A stretch of DNA of 64,000 nt from Pyrus communis. Lineage: Eukaryota > Streptophyta > Magnoliopsida > Rosales > Rosaceae. Positions 37,446-48,381 of this stretch are shown here, piece by piece; the first letter of the stretch is position 1; every line of letters begins with the position of its first letter. Both the position numbers and the translations under genes were made by a program. The stretch is taken from assembly GCF_963583255.1 (NCBI RefSeq), contig NC_084807.1, positions 6,490,872 to 6,554,871 on the forward strand, read 5' to 3'. Under the pieces are notes generated by a model. The model was not told the DNA's origin and made no database searches. It saw only the letters and a list, made by a program, of their open reading frames with translations.

Positions 37446-37936
37446 GGCCATCTCCAACTGAAAGAGGGTTAGATGGCTCGTTTTAACCCTTTGGTCCTCC
37501 AAGAAATTAATATTTTAATGAACAGTGCATGACCATATTTCTTACCATCTCCAATCGAGGGGCCAGATGATCATAGGTCAAACATAGTTTTTTGACAAAA
37601 AACCATCTACAACTAAGAGTCAAAGGGCTATAGTATGGAATGTGAAGAATTGAAATAAAATGATGTAAGTATAGAATGATGAAAAATATGTGAGAAATGG
37701 TATAGGAAAAAAATTAGAAAAAAAAAAAAAAAAAAGTGGGCTGGGCAAATGGAAAAGAACAAAAAAAAGAAAAGAAAAAGTGGGCTAACCAATGAGCTGG
37801 TTGAAGATGGCCAACCGATTGGCCCTTTGACAGTCCTGTGGGACCCATGAGCCATTTGGCCTAATCTTCGGTTGGAGACGGTTTTCAGTCTATTTTCGAC
37901 CCTCAGACCCTATGGACCTTTCGGTTGGAGATGGCC
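37446..37936. mobile_element. Tourist-like MITE, 491 bp, empty site in copy 1
   Basis: The ends GGCCATCTCCAACTGAAAG and CTTTCGGTTGGAGATGGCC are perfectly placed inverted repeats with one mismatch. TTA flanks both (37443-37445 and 37937-37939). Copy 1 reads GCAAGTTATATTCC near 22388 with one TTA and no insert. Copy-internal A-runs and low-complexity frames are not genes. Confidence 0.93.
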
Positions 37937-38245
37937 TTATATTCCACTCATAAAAGACAATCAGACAATGCTATAAACAACCTTTTTTCTCACCCGATTT
38001 TGATTAACATGAGTATTTATAGTAAATGGTTATTTAATGTTCAAGAGAGTAATATAAAAATGAAAAGGATTTTTAATCAAACTGATATTCGAAATTGGCA
38101 TAACTTATCATTTTGACTATTGACAATAAAAATTAATAAAAGAAGTCTTGTGTTTATTCACCGTAAATCATTTCTATTTTTCTATAAAAAATTGTCAATA
38201 TCTTCTTTAAGTGAAATCACTTTGACAAAAACATTTTTGAAAAGA

Positions 38246-38858
38246 TAGTCACGTGATCGCTATATAACAATTTAACAAAGATATTTCAAAAATAATCACA
38301 ATCCTCAATAATATGTTATAACTAATTAGCTAAGAAAACGTCAAGTAAATTCCCACTTTAGAAAATACACATAGTAAGTAGGAATGTTAGTCACGTGATC
38401 TCTATATAAAAATTTAACGAGGATATCATAAAAATAATCATAATCCTCAATAATATGTTATAACTAATTAGCTAAGAAAGCCACTTAGTATTACAGTATA
38501 ATTATATTCTTCTTTATTTGTAAGTGAGAGGTCTTAGGTTTGATTCTTGTCAAAGACGAATTTGAACCATATTATTGCTAACTTATTGTGAGACTAAGTT
38601 CACCGTTCTCTCTTAGTGTAGATAATATCAATTGTCAAAAAAAAAAAAAAAAAAAAAGCTAAGAAAACGTCAAACAACTTCCCACTTTGGAAAATACACA
38701 TATTTAGTAGGAATGTTAGTCACGTAATCTTTATATAATAATTTAACGAGGATATTTTAAAAATAATCACAACCCTCAATAATATGTTGTAACTAATTAG
38801 CTAAGGAAACGTCAAGCAGCTTCTCACTTTAGAAAATACACATATTTAGTAGGAATTT
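38246..38858. repeat. 142-bp tandem repeat, three units, one split by a SINE
   Basis: Units begin TAGTCACGTG/A at 38246, 38388 and 38717. Subtracting the SINE and its duplication (187 bp), the spacing is 142 bp both times. The same array exists in copy 1 (about 22975-23410 and 29753-29890), where the copia element split it. Confidence 0.85.
38480..38656 (+). mobile_element. tRNA-derived SINE, copy-2 instance
   Basis: Starts GCCACTTAGTATTAC, has the box-B-like AGGTTTGATTCTTG and a long A-tail, and is flanked by AGCTAAGAAA (38470-38479 and 38657-38666). It is the paralogue of 23168-23337. Confidence 0.85.
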
Positions 38859-41800
38859 TAGTCCCAGGCATGGAAATTGGAATGCGACAAAACACGAACG
38901 GAAACTACTAGTGTCCAGTTTTGTTTTGTCGTGAATCTGCGGGTTTGTGGGGACGTTGGTCGCTTTAGTCCAGTTGAGTCACAGCCATATTTGCTGTGAT
39001 ACGTAGATGCATGAGCCTGTAGGGCCGAAAACGACAACAAATTGTGGCTTGACTTTGCTTAAGTAGGGTCGTCAATGCTTATTACTTTAATTTACAAGTA
39101 ACCAAAAGATTTGGATGTGCACTCCACGTGGATAAATGATCAAGCATCTATCAATGCTACATCAGTCATTAAATTACATGGAATTTTAGTGTAAATTTCA
39201 TTGCAAGTTCGGGATGAATTGACAATTTTATTATAAGTAATAGTCGTATCATTGACTGATTAATTAAATAAATGAATATATTAATTAATCCTCAGGCGGT
39301 TCTTATCTTGGTTTTATTTTCGCAATGTGACGAGGGAATGAAACATTGTGTGTCGCTTTAAGTCACTGCATCATCCATTACGTATTCATGTGAACCCAAA
39401 GTTGTTGGAACTCTTATTGTCAGTCTGACTTATCTTCTGTATTTGAGAAGGGATAAATGACGTGGGATATTTTAAAATATACGAACATACATACAGACAT
39501 ACATACATATATATATAATATATTTGTCAGAAATTTTATGATAGAAAGTTTGTTGATTGAATGGGTATCGAAACATATTATTTGAGCGTGAAATATTGTA
39601 TGCGCCTCAGAAAGTTATAGCTCTTCAACTCTTCGTGTAGGAAGGAAGAGGTATATAATTATACGTGCCGGAAGGGGAAGAGATATAACTCTTCATGTAA
39701 TAGCCACAGGACGAAAGATATGATCCTTTCAATTGCTGCCGGAAAAAAAAGATGTAGTGTGATAAACTGTATCAGTTTTTATCTTATGAACATATATGAC
39801 TTTTGGATGCACCACTTTCACCCCAAATTGAATGGGTGTCATCCTTTTTCTCTCATCCAACATAACCATAGAGTTTCTTTTCAGAAGATTCTAATGGAAT
39901 TTCATTTCTAGTTAAACTAAAATTTCATATTTTGTTGTATCCTGGAAGTGATTTACTTTAGACCGGTTAGCAAAATCATATTAGAGTGGGGGCAAATATC
40001 ACTTTAAAGAAAACGTATTAACGTGCCTTGTAGTCATTTTCTGTCAATTTCACAATCTTATTTTAACAAATGATTTTCGCACACTTTTCTTAGCACAATT
40101 ATACGAATGATTTAGTCTTTCCAAACATTGTAATGAAACCTAATATTCTTGTTCCATAGATGAGGGTGAAATTTTAGTTCAAAAAAAACCTCTCGAAGCT
40201 TTTGTCAATTAAACTTACTAAAAGCATGTGACATACAATCTGTTTTCTTTTACTACATTATATTCAAGAGGAAGATGTTATAGAAATCAATCTTCTACAA
40301 CTGCTATTGGCATTCAGAACGACTATCTCTTCAATACAATTTTTTCATAGATTTAACAAGTCCCTAATTATTTTTTTAATTACTAGTACTAGGGTAGTGG
40401 TGAGAAAGAGTCTCTCCAAATTTCCAGTCCATCTGGATCATTCCATTTCCATATCAGAAAGCACTGCACTTCATGTTCCTAGAAAATCTCATTATTTAAA
40501 ATAATTATATACCATATGCTTTATTCTTCTTTCTATTTTCTTATTAGTTTTCGAGTACCCAAAAGAATTTGAGATAATAATGACAAAGTACCAAAAGAAT
40601 ATCAAATACTAATTCAATTAGTCCACTAATCCAGTAATAAACGGCTAATACGAACATGCTCCATCAGATCAGATTTAATCAATGGTTAGTACCAGAAAGA
40701 AACTGATTTATGGATCTGGATCAGGTGAAGCAAAAAGTATCCAGCGTTGTTTGGTTGCTACTTAATCCAACATTTTTTTGTAGTAGCTCCTCTCAGATCA
40801 AATGGTTGTGATTCTAAGTAGATGTGTCAAATTAACTCATTGGGTTGTTAATAGGTACATATTAAGACATTTAATTTGATTTCACTTTACATCATCATCA
40901 TCACTACTAATGTCACTCTTATATTATGGTGATTTCAAATTAAACAAGTCTTAATTGGTACGCATTAACAATCCAATAAGTTGATTTGCGACCACTAATT
41001 CTAAGTTCCATCTACTGCCATGTAACAATGTTACTTGAAGTAATTGGCTTTAGTCGGTTTTTCCTTTTAGGCAAACTTTATTTGAAAACGAAAGACATGC
41101 AATTGATGAAGTTCAAGAAAAAGACACGTGGTTAGCTTGACGAGTGCAGCTCTTATACCAGACAACCAAATTGAGATTTAATGAACTAACCTATAGGGTT
41201 TTATGCTTTTGTGCGAAGTGTTATACAAATGAACGTGGATCAGACGCCCTCATCTAATTATTCTCATTAGTTTTCATTCTTGAAATTAAAAAAAATGATA
41301 CTTGGTTTAGTGTCGTAACCACAAAGACTTCAGGTCTAGTGGTTAATTATACTTACCTTTGCATCCGAGTTCGTGTTTTAATCTCTCATCCATAGTCGCT
41401 TGTATCAAAAAATAAAAGGTGGGCTATCTATGAAAGATAATTAATGATAATTAGAAGGTTTAAGAGCGTCTCTAAAAGAGATGTCATATTTAAAATATCA
41501 AATTTTAATTTGATAGCTGACTAGTAATTTGACATATTATCAATATTTTCATTCCATCCGATTTACCAGAATTATTGCTCCATTTATGTTTTTTTTTTAA
41601 ACAAAAATAATAAAAGTTGGGTTGCTTTTGGTTTAAAAATAATAAAATAATTCTTAAGTATGTTAGCAATTAAGGTAAAGCAAATGATTCGCCTTTGGAA
41701 ATAACAAAAACCATATTTGAATGCAGCTTCAAATTTGAAATCTCTTTGTCTATGCCAGCTAGCTTTTTTTTTTCATGTCAGCTTTGTCATCTCGGTTGAA

Positions 41801-41895
41801 ATAAATGATACGTCATTTATTACTGTTATATGTCTATGTTGCATATCCTCTCCAAATATAATCTTATGTAACAAAACATTTTAAACGTGGAAAGT

Positions 41896-43015
41896 TGTTT
41901 GGGCCCAAAATAATATTGTTGGGCTGAGTGTAGGTTTGTGCTCGGCCCAAAGCCGTGTCAAAAATACTATGGGTTGCCTGATGATTCTGGGCCATTTAGC
42001 AGGGATGGTCGAGTCATATCGCAAGAAGTAGTCCAGATAAGCAAAGAAGGTTAAGGAAGTCCTCGTGCAACTAGGATTCTTGACCAGCAATGAATAAAGC
42101 CCCAAAGGGGGGTGAGTTCCAAGTCCTAATGGGAGTAGGGTTGTTCGAAGCAAAGTTGGAACGAAGCAAACACTCCCAATCCAGGTAGGAGTTTAATTCG
42201 ATCTCAAGGAGTTGGTGCTATAAATACAAGAAATCATGCAACAATTGAGGACCTTCAATTCAACACACAATTGCCCTGCGCAAAACCTCTCAAACAGCTT
42301 GAGATTTTTATTTTCTTTTTCTCGCCAACACACCTTCAGTTTGGATAAACAGTACTGTGGAGGCAACCGGCGAACACCTTCAGTTTGGATAAACATCACT
42401 GTTGCCGTAGAATCAGCCGACTGAGGAGCACCTTCAGTTTGGATAAACAGCACTGCGTCGAGGGCGACTGGTTACCTATCCAAGTCTCGGCTGAGAAGGG
42501 TTTTCGAATCCTTGTTGGCGGAGGTCACCTTATTAGCCTTTTCAGCGAAGTAAGGTGTTACGAGCTACGAAATTTGGCGTATTGGACGCCGAGTGATTTT
42601 ATGATCGAATACTCACAAGTGAGATTCAGAGTTCGGCATTCTGACGGCTAAACCACCTTTACCATCAAGGCATACATCACCTTTGAATATTTGTGTCCGT
42701 ATAGTCTGGTGTCGATTCGACGTGCTTGTACTCTTACGAATATAATCATGGTGACCGAATCAGGCACCGACGATTTGTGAACTTCGCAGAACTAGCAGCC
42801 TTGTCTTCAGGCTCTAGAACCCGAAGACCGAGAGTGTTCCTTCCTCGGTCGCAGTTGCAAGGTAAAGAACTCAGCAACGTGCTCAACGCAACATCAACAA
42901 ATTTTACTCCTCGGCCGACAAGTTAGCACGCCCCGCATTCAACCAAAGGACTTAGTTAGCTTATTAGTTACTCGGCCTGCGCGCCACGTAGGTTTTGTAA
43001 TTTTTAGAGTCAACA
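41896..43015 (+). mobile_element. solo LTR, about 1.1 kb, probably gypsy class
   Basis: Runs from TGTTTGGGCCC to GAGTCAACA and is flanked by perfect 5-bp duplications AAAGT (41891-41895 and 43016-43020). It contains a TATA box (GCTATAAATACAAG, near 42220) and three copies of CACCTTCAGTTTGGATAAAC at 42331, 42375 and 42429. No internal region is present, which is what LTR-LTR recombination leaves. The strand is inferred from the TATA box. Confidence 0.88.
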
Positions 43016-43020
43016 AAAGT

Positions 43021-43587
43021 TTAATCTTCAGCGAAACTTCCATATGGGTATGACTAAAACCTTTATGGTTAATAATGATTAAATTTATAATAATCTCCAG
43101 TAAAAATCAAATTTAATTAGAAAAATAGAAAAAAATGAATCGAGGAAAATGACACAAGCAATTGTTGGGAACCATCCCAATTACAATAATCCAATGAAAT
43201 CCAACATGTAAAACACTAACATAAGCAGAAGACGCATTACTGCAATAACGAAAAACAATAATTTTTACACTCAATCTCTAACCATCTCCTTTTTCTTTAA
43301 CTATCAGTTTAACCTATGGCATCGTTTGTGTAAAAAAAAAAAAACCACCATCAAACGCAAGTCAAATCATATTCTCATACCTACAGAGGGGCACAATCAT
43401 AACTTCCCGGCAACAAGAGGGGCATAATTGTAACTCCAGTACCCTCCTCCTGCTTCCTACCTTTCTCTTCAAAAACCTGCGCGCATTTACTCTGGACTGG
43501 TACCATCCCCCTCCCAGTCTCCGAAATAAAAACCCAAAACAAACAAGGAATTTATTCACTCTCTCTCTCTCTCTCTCTCTCTCTAAA
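43021..43587 (+). promoter_or_regulatory. upstream region and CT-rich leader of the ATL4-like gene
   Basis: Only about 570 bp separate the solo LTR from the ATG. A (CT)n run at 43558-43583 directly precedes the start codon and belongs to the 5' leader. An A-run lies at 43333-43344. No clear TATA box was found. Confidence 0.45.
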
Positions 43588-44559
43588 ATGTCGGAAACAA
43601 CAGCAGCATCACCAGCGCCGTCACCGCCATTACTACCTCACCGAAAACCCTCCTCCTCCTTCAAAACCCTAAGCCCGAACCTCCTGATCATCATCGTCAT
43701 CCTCGCAGCCACACTCGTGGCCTCAATCTGCCTCATCCTCCGCCACCTCAACCGCCGGTGCATCCGTCGCCTTGCTCCCTCACCCTCCGACTCATTCTCC
43801 GACTCCCGCCGCATATCCACTTGCCGAATCAATCCCGATACCTCTCCTTCCCTCCCTCTCTACACCTTCTCCTCCATCGCCCGCCGATCTTCCTCTACCA
43901 TCTCCACCGACTGCGCCGTGTGTCTGTCGAAATTCGAGCCCAGCGACGAGGTCCACCTCCTCCCGCTCTGCTGCCACACCTTCCACTCCGTCTGCATCGA
44001 CCCGTGGCTACAGTCGCAGCAGACTTGTCCGCTATGTCGCTCCTCGATCGCCGCTTCCGACGCCGAGCTCATGATGCTCGTCTCCTCCAATGCCGAACCA
44101 GCCACAGCGAACGGTAGCGGACGCTTCCGTCTCGAAATCGGGAACGTGAGCCTCCGCAACAACAATCAGACGACAACGACGAATTCCTCCAATCGACACT
44201 CCCACTCCGTCGGCTCCTTCGATTACATTGCAGACGAGGAGACGTCGGAAGTGCGGCTGAGCAACGCTGAACGAGAGAAAGATGAGGTCGTCTTGGCAGT
44301 GGCAGAGCCGGAACCGCCAATTCCACCGTTGATCCTAGCCGCGGAGGTCGGCTCGGGAAGGTCAAGCTGGCTCAAAGACTACATTGATCAACTGTCCAGC
44401 ACCCTCTCGTCCCGAGATATGTCATTTCGGAGCTCTGGAAGATTCTACACTGGAAGTAGCTGCCGGAGCGAGGTGTCTATCGCCGGCGATTCGAGCTTGG
44501 AAACAGAGCGCGTCGGAGAAGAGATATCCGAGATGTTTCGGTGGCTTGCAGGGGTATGA
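43588..44559 (+). CDS. ATL4: RING-H2 E3 ubiquitin ligase, ATL4-like, intronless
   Basis: This 323-residue protein is encoded without introns, as usual for the ATL family. Residues 31-53 are one membrane segment (LLIIIVILAATLVASICLIL). A short basic stretch follows, then LPLYTFSSIA, which stands where ATLs carry the GLD-type motif. The RING-H2 domain is complete: C109-C112, C128, H130, H133, C136, C147-C150 with the spacing x2, x15, x1, x2, x2, x10, x2, plus the DPW motif (W140) that contacts the E2. The C-terminal part contains WLKDYIDQLSSTLSSRDMSF and ends EEISEMFRWLAGV, which I recall from ATL4 (At3g60220). The protein should sit in a membrane and transfer ubiquitin from an E2 to unknown targets. 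Coding GC is well above its surroundings. No defect was seen. Confidence 0.93.
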   Translation: MSETTAASPAPSPPLLPHRKPSSSFKTLSPNLLIIIVILAATLVASICLILRHLNRRCIRRLAPSPSDSFSDSRRISTCRINPDTSPSLPLYTFSSIARRSSSTISTDCAVCLSKFEPSDEVHLLPLCCHTFHSVCIDPWLQSQQTCPLCRSSIAASDAELMMLVSSNAEPATANGSGRFRLEIGNVSLRNNNQTTTTNSSNRHSHSVGSFDYIADEETSEVRLSNAEREKDEVVLAVAEPEPPIPPLILAAEVGSGRSSWLKDYIDQLSSTLSSRDMSFRSSGRFYTGSSCRSEVSIAGDSSLETERVGEEISEMFRWLAGV

Positions 44560-45578
44560 TTGGTAAATTCAATCAATTCTATCATCATTCTCTCATTCAT
44601 CGGTTTTGCTAGCGCCACTCCCAGATTGTGGTTCATTTCTGTAAATTTCGTTTTTTGGAGCTGAATTGCTGATGTGGAGAGAACGAGAGGTAAAAGTATA
44701 GGTGGGCTTGGTAAATTTATAGGTGAAATTTGAAAGTAACGACCCATTGCATATGTGTATATAAGCTAGAAGCATGGAGAAGTAGAGATTTACACAGATT
44801 TTAGTAGTGGAGTAATATTTTTTTTAACGTCGTTACCCAACACTTATGAGTTGTAGCATTTCACATATTCTACTTGTGATTATAGTAGTGAGCGCCAAAG
44901 TATGGTTCAAGCTCGGATACCAGTATGATCAAGTGTTAAATGTTTTTTGTTTTGACAATATCATGCGTATTTTAATTGTTGTGATTAAGAATAATGATAA
45001 TGATTCAAACTCAAATGTAACGGGACAGACACACTAATCGAACCTAAGTTGGGAACTATGAGTTGATATTTGTGTGATTATTCTTGCATTGCTCTTTAGT
45101 CTTCATATTGTTTAACATTGTGACTTCGGTCCTCTTTGCCAATTACTTTTATTGGGATTGATTGTACAAAAGACCTTGTTTTAGAATTCTTGATTTATAC
45201 TTGTTTCACATTTTGTCACCCCAAAAGAAAAAACAAATGAATTGAGTAAGAGATTTTGGGTCCAATTTCCATGGATTCTAAGGATAGTCAATGAGTGTTT
45301 TGAAAGCTTTTTGGATTCGTTTTCCTTCTTCCTATCCTTTTATGTGTAAAACTTAACTCTTCCCCCCATTCACAGGTGGAAACCATCCAAATGATTGTGG
45401 ACCATATGGGATTGGATCCTTTTGTGCTAAATTATTGAGACTTGTAAGAATTTTTTTTTTTTTTTTTTTTTGTTGGTACATTGTAGAATTATCAAAGAGA
45501 TGGGCTACAAACTTACTATCAACAATACCAATTAATATTATCTCTAACTTGGTAATTACCATTTACACAATTTGTTAA
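44560..45578. other. 3' flank of the ATL4-like gene and intergenic DNA
   Basis: A T-run lies at 45451-45471. No gene or bounded repeat was recognised. Confidence 0.55.
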
Positions 45579-45977
45579 GACCAACTCCAATGGTGGGCTA
45601 AAAGCCAAATTACCCCCCAAAAATTCCCCCCAAACCCACTCCAACCCAAGGGGAAATTTTGGGCTAAATGCTAAATGCTAAACCAATGCCAAATTCCTCC
45701 CAAAATTTAGCCCAGAAATCGGAGTGGACTCTACCCAATATTTATCGGAATTTAAATTTTTTTAGATTAAAATGTTCATAAAATTAATTTACGATAGTCT
45801 ACATATTTATTTAAAAAATAATAATTTAACAAAAAAAATAGCCTAAATTCATTCTTTAATAATCTCGGGCTAAAATTTTAGGCTAGAATGGTTGGAGCAG
45901 AAAAGTTGTTTCTGGGCTAAAAGCTAAATTTTCCGGGCTAAAAAATTTGGCTTTTAGCCCAACCATTGGAGATGGTT
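45579..45977. mobile_element. Tourist/Harbinger-like MITE, about 400 bp
   Basis: The left GACCAACTCCAATGGTGGGC is mirrored by right GCCCAACCATTGGAGATGGT. TAA flanks both ends (45576-45578 and 45978-45980). The subterminal GGGCTAAAAGCCAAATT words are also inverted. Its ends resemble those of the MITE at 37446. Confidence 0.83.
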
Positions 45978-46224
45978 TAAGTTTGAGATTTTATCACGAA
46001 ATGTCTCGGTATTAGTTAAAATGGAGTTAGATCAATGTGAGATATTTTAACATTCATTTATCTTATTGAGTGTTCCAAATGAAAGCTCCTTGATTCGTTG
46101 ATCTAATAACAAAGTGCAAATGTCGTATATGAGGTTGATTTTATGAGACTGCGACTAAGGAGGTTGTACATTTTTTTTCTTTCTATTGTCTTATGTATGA
46201 ATACAATGCTTTTAATGTGGGGGA

Positions 46225-46375
46225 TGGGGCTATAGTTTTAGTGATGCATTTGCACCTCTTTCTCTTAGGTCTATGACAAGAGTTCGATTCTAATTAGTTT
46301 CTGATGAATTTCGCGGAAAGGAATTGAAAATATTTTATTCTTTTTCATTTATATATATATAAAAAAAGGAGAAAT
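46225..46375 (+). mobile_element. possible tRNA-related SINE
   Basis: A box-A-like TATAGTTTTAGTGATGCA, a box-B-like GAGTTCGATTCTAATT and an A-run near 46362 give a SINE-like layout. The flanking duplication was not resolved. Confidence 0.45.
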
Positions 46376-47600
46376 TAGGTTCTCATCCCTATTTTTCAAC
46401 TCCATTAATTAAAACCTTATTCATTTTCAATTTTTGATTAAGGTCCCTGGGTTTTAATAAAAATCATTAATTATTTCCATAACAAAATATTTTACATGCC
46501 AAAATAATTAAATTTTATTTCTAAATATATTCATTTAGTATTAGAAACATTTGATATTATACACACATACACACTTATGGCTAAATTTTGTATCATATAT
46601 GTTTATGTTGAGTTTGTACCCATTTTAATTTGCAGCCTTTTTTTTTTTTAAATTGTACCAATTTTCTTTTCAGTTTTAATTTGTACCCATATATTAATTT
46701 ATTTTTGTGTCCATATTTTTCAAACTTTTATTTTTACACATTTTTTAAACCTTTTTTTTTTGCACCAATAATTTATTGATAATGTACCCATTTATCTTTA
46801 AAAATGTTCCACTTTGTTATATGTAAAATATACCAATTTTGTTTTTGTAAGTACCATTTTTTATGTAAAATGTACCCATTTTTTAATGTAAGATGTATTT
46901 ATTTTTTTACCCTAAAATATACCCATTGTTTTGTATATAATATGTACCAATTTTTTCATCTAAACTGTACCACCTTTTTTTGTATAAAATGTACCAACTT
47001 TTTGTATGTAAAATGTCATTAATATAAGTAATGACAAAAATGGGTTTTATTTAAAATCATGAATTTTATTTAAAATCTCATTAATATAAGTAACTACAAA
47101 TATCAAATTTAATTTAAAATTATAATAACCTACATAGAAATGCATTATTGTATTAATTTCAGAGACCCCAATAAAAAACTAAAAATTAACAAGGTTTCAA
47201 TCGAAGAACGTTGATAAAGGGATTGCATCCAAAGTCACCAAAAAATAATTTTGAAAATCTCTCAACTTATTGAATAACCAATCAATGATATTTTAAGAAA
47301 ACTAATGAAAAATGACTTTAATATTCTGATTTTTAACCAAAAATTATGTAATAACTTTATTTAATGGTTAGGATAAAGAGAGTTTTAATGAAACACTCTC
47401 GGTACTGTTCATTTTTAACGAAAAATCACATTTTTAGCTTTATCTGGTACTATTCGCTACACCTTTATTTGTCATTTTTCATTAAAACTAAATTTTTTAA
47501 AACTTTTTTTAAATTTTCCTTATGATAAAACCCAACATCAAACCAGGCCAATAAGACTGGTCCAAACAAAATAATTTATCAAGGTTTCAATTTTACGCCT
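46376..47600. repeat. AT-rich DNA with a GTACC(A/C)ATTTTT-rich tract
   Basis: From about 46610 to 47020 the words GTACCAATTTTT, TGTAAAATGTACC and close variants recur about a dozen times without fixed spacing. The open frame there (46804-47022) is low-complexity. At 47390-47510 an AACGAAAAATCACATTTTTA patch resembles part of the 154-bp MITE family. No gene was seen. Confidence 0.6.
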
Positions 47601-48152
47601 AACGTCAGCTTGGCCCGTTTGTGTTGTCCATTTTCGCTTCGGACGAAGAGAGCAAAAGGTGGACAGATTACTCTCTCATGTATGTAATTTTCTCATTTCA
47701 TCAACCCATCTGCTAATCTTCTTCTTCGTCAAATCAATAAGCTCCCATTTCCTCTTGCTCTCCGGCTGACCATGTAATTTCCGCATTTTTGAATCTGGAT
47801 ATGTTTTTCAATTTAGATATGCATCTCATTCTTTTTGGATTAGTAGCTTTTAGGTCCTCATTTTTGTATGAAATTTTAGGTCTGAATGTATTTTTTTATT
47901 TTAATTTGATTAGTAGCTTTTGGGTTTAGTGCTAGGCTTAATATTCCCGTGCTTGTTTGGATTTTGATGAAATTTTAGATCTTTAGGAGAATTGTAGGTC
48001 GGGCAAGGATTTTTTATGTGCTTTTTTGGTATATTTGGATTTTGATGAAATCTCGTAACTTGATTTAAAATTAAAGTTGAAAGTTTGTGGCTTAATGTTA
48101 GATGAACCGGTATCTGACTTATGGATTCTGAATTCAGCTGAAACTTGAAAAA

Positions 48153-48301
48153 ATGGGGTTGTATTTCACCAAATTGATCGGTTGGCTTTTTGCTATGAAG
48201 GAAATGCAACTTCGTATGGTCGGTATCGATGCTGGAAGTAAAACTACAGTCTTGTACAAGCTCAAGTGCGAAGAGATCACAGACCACCATTCCAACAATT
48301 G
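48153..48301 (+). pseudogene. ARF-type small GTPase, first exon relic
   Basis: From the ATG the frame reads [20 protein letters not shown], then [18 protein letters not shown]. This is the N-terminal helix and P-loop of ADP-ribosylation factors, Golgi GTPases whose standard text is close to MGLxFTKL and GLDAAGKTT. The P-loop glycine before Lys is changed to Ser. An extra base after GAGATCACA throws TTIPTIG out of frame. A donor-like ATTG|GTAAC stands exactly where plant ARF genes end their first exon. No later ARF exon follows, so it is a relic. Confidence 0.82.
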
Positions 48302-48381
48302 GTAACATTATTCACAAGCTGTTGCAGTTTCAGTTTTATTTAACATGACCATTGTGAGACTATTTTCGTTTACTGTTTGAG

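Larger units (their letters stand above)
33459..41760. repeat. tandem segmental duplication, copy 2
   Basis: Colinear with 21621-32991. It alone carries the triplicated 0.5-kb unit, the 2.2-kb TIR element (35120-37323) and a Tourist-like MITE (37446-37936). It lacks the copia element and the two MITEs of copy 1. The copies are separated by about 0.47 kb of unique sequence holding the SINE at 33196. Confidence 0.88.

Noticed and set aside
43758..44365. Open frames of 60-119 residues in other frames of the ATL4-like gene
   Set aside because: They are shadows of the GC-rich coding frame, which alone carries the complete RING-H2 and membrane segment.
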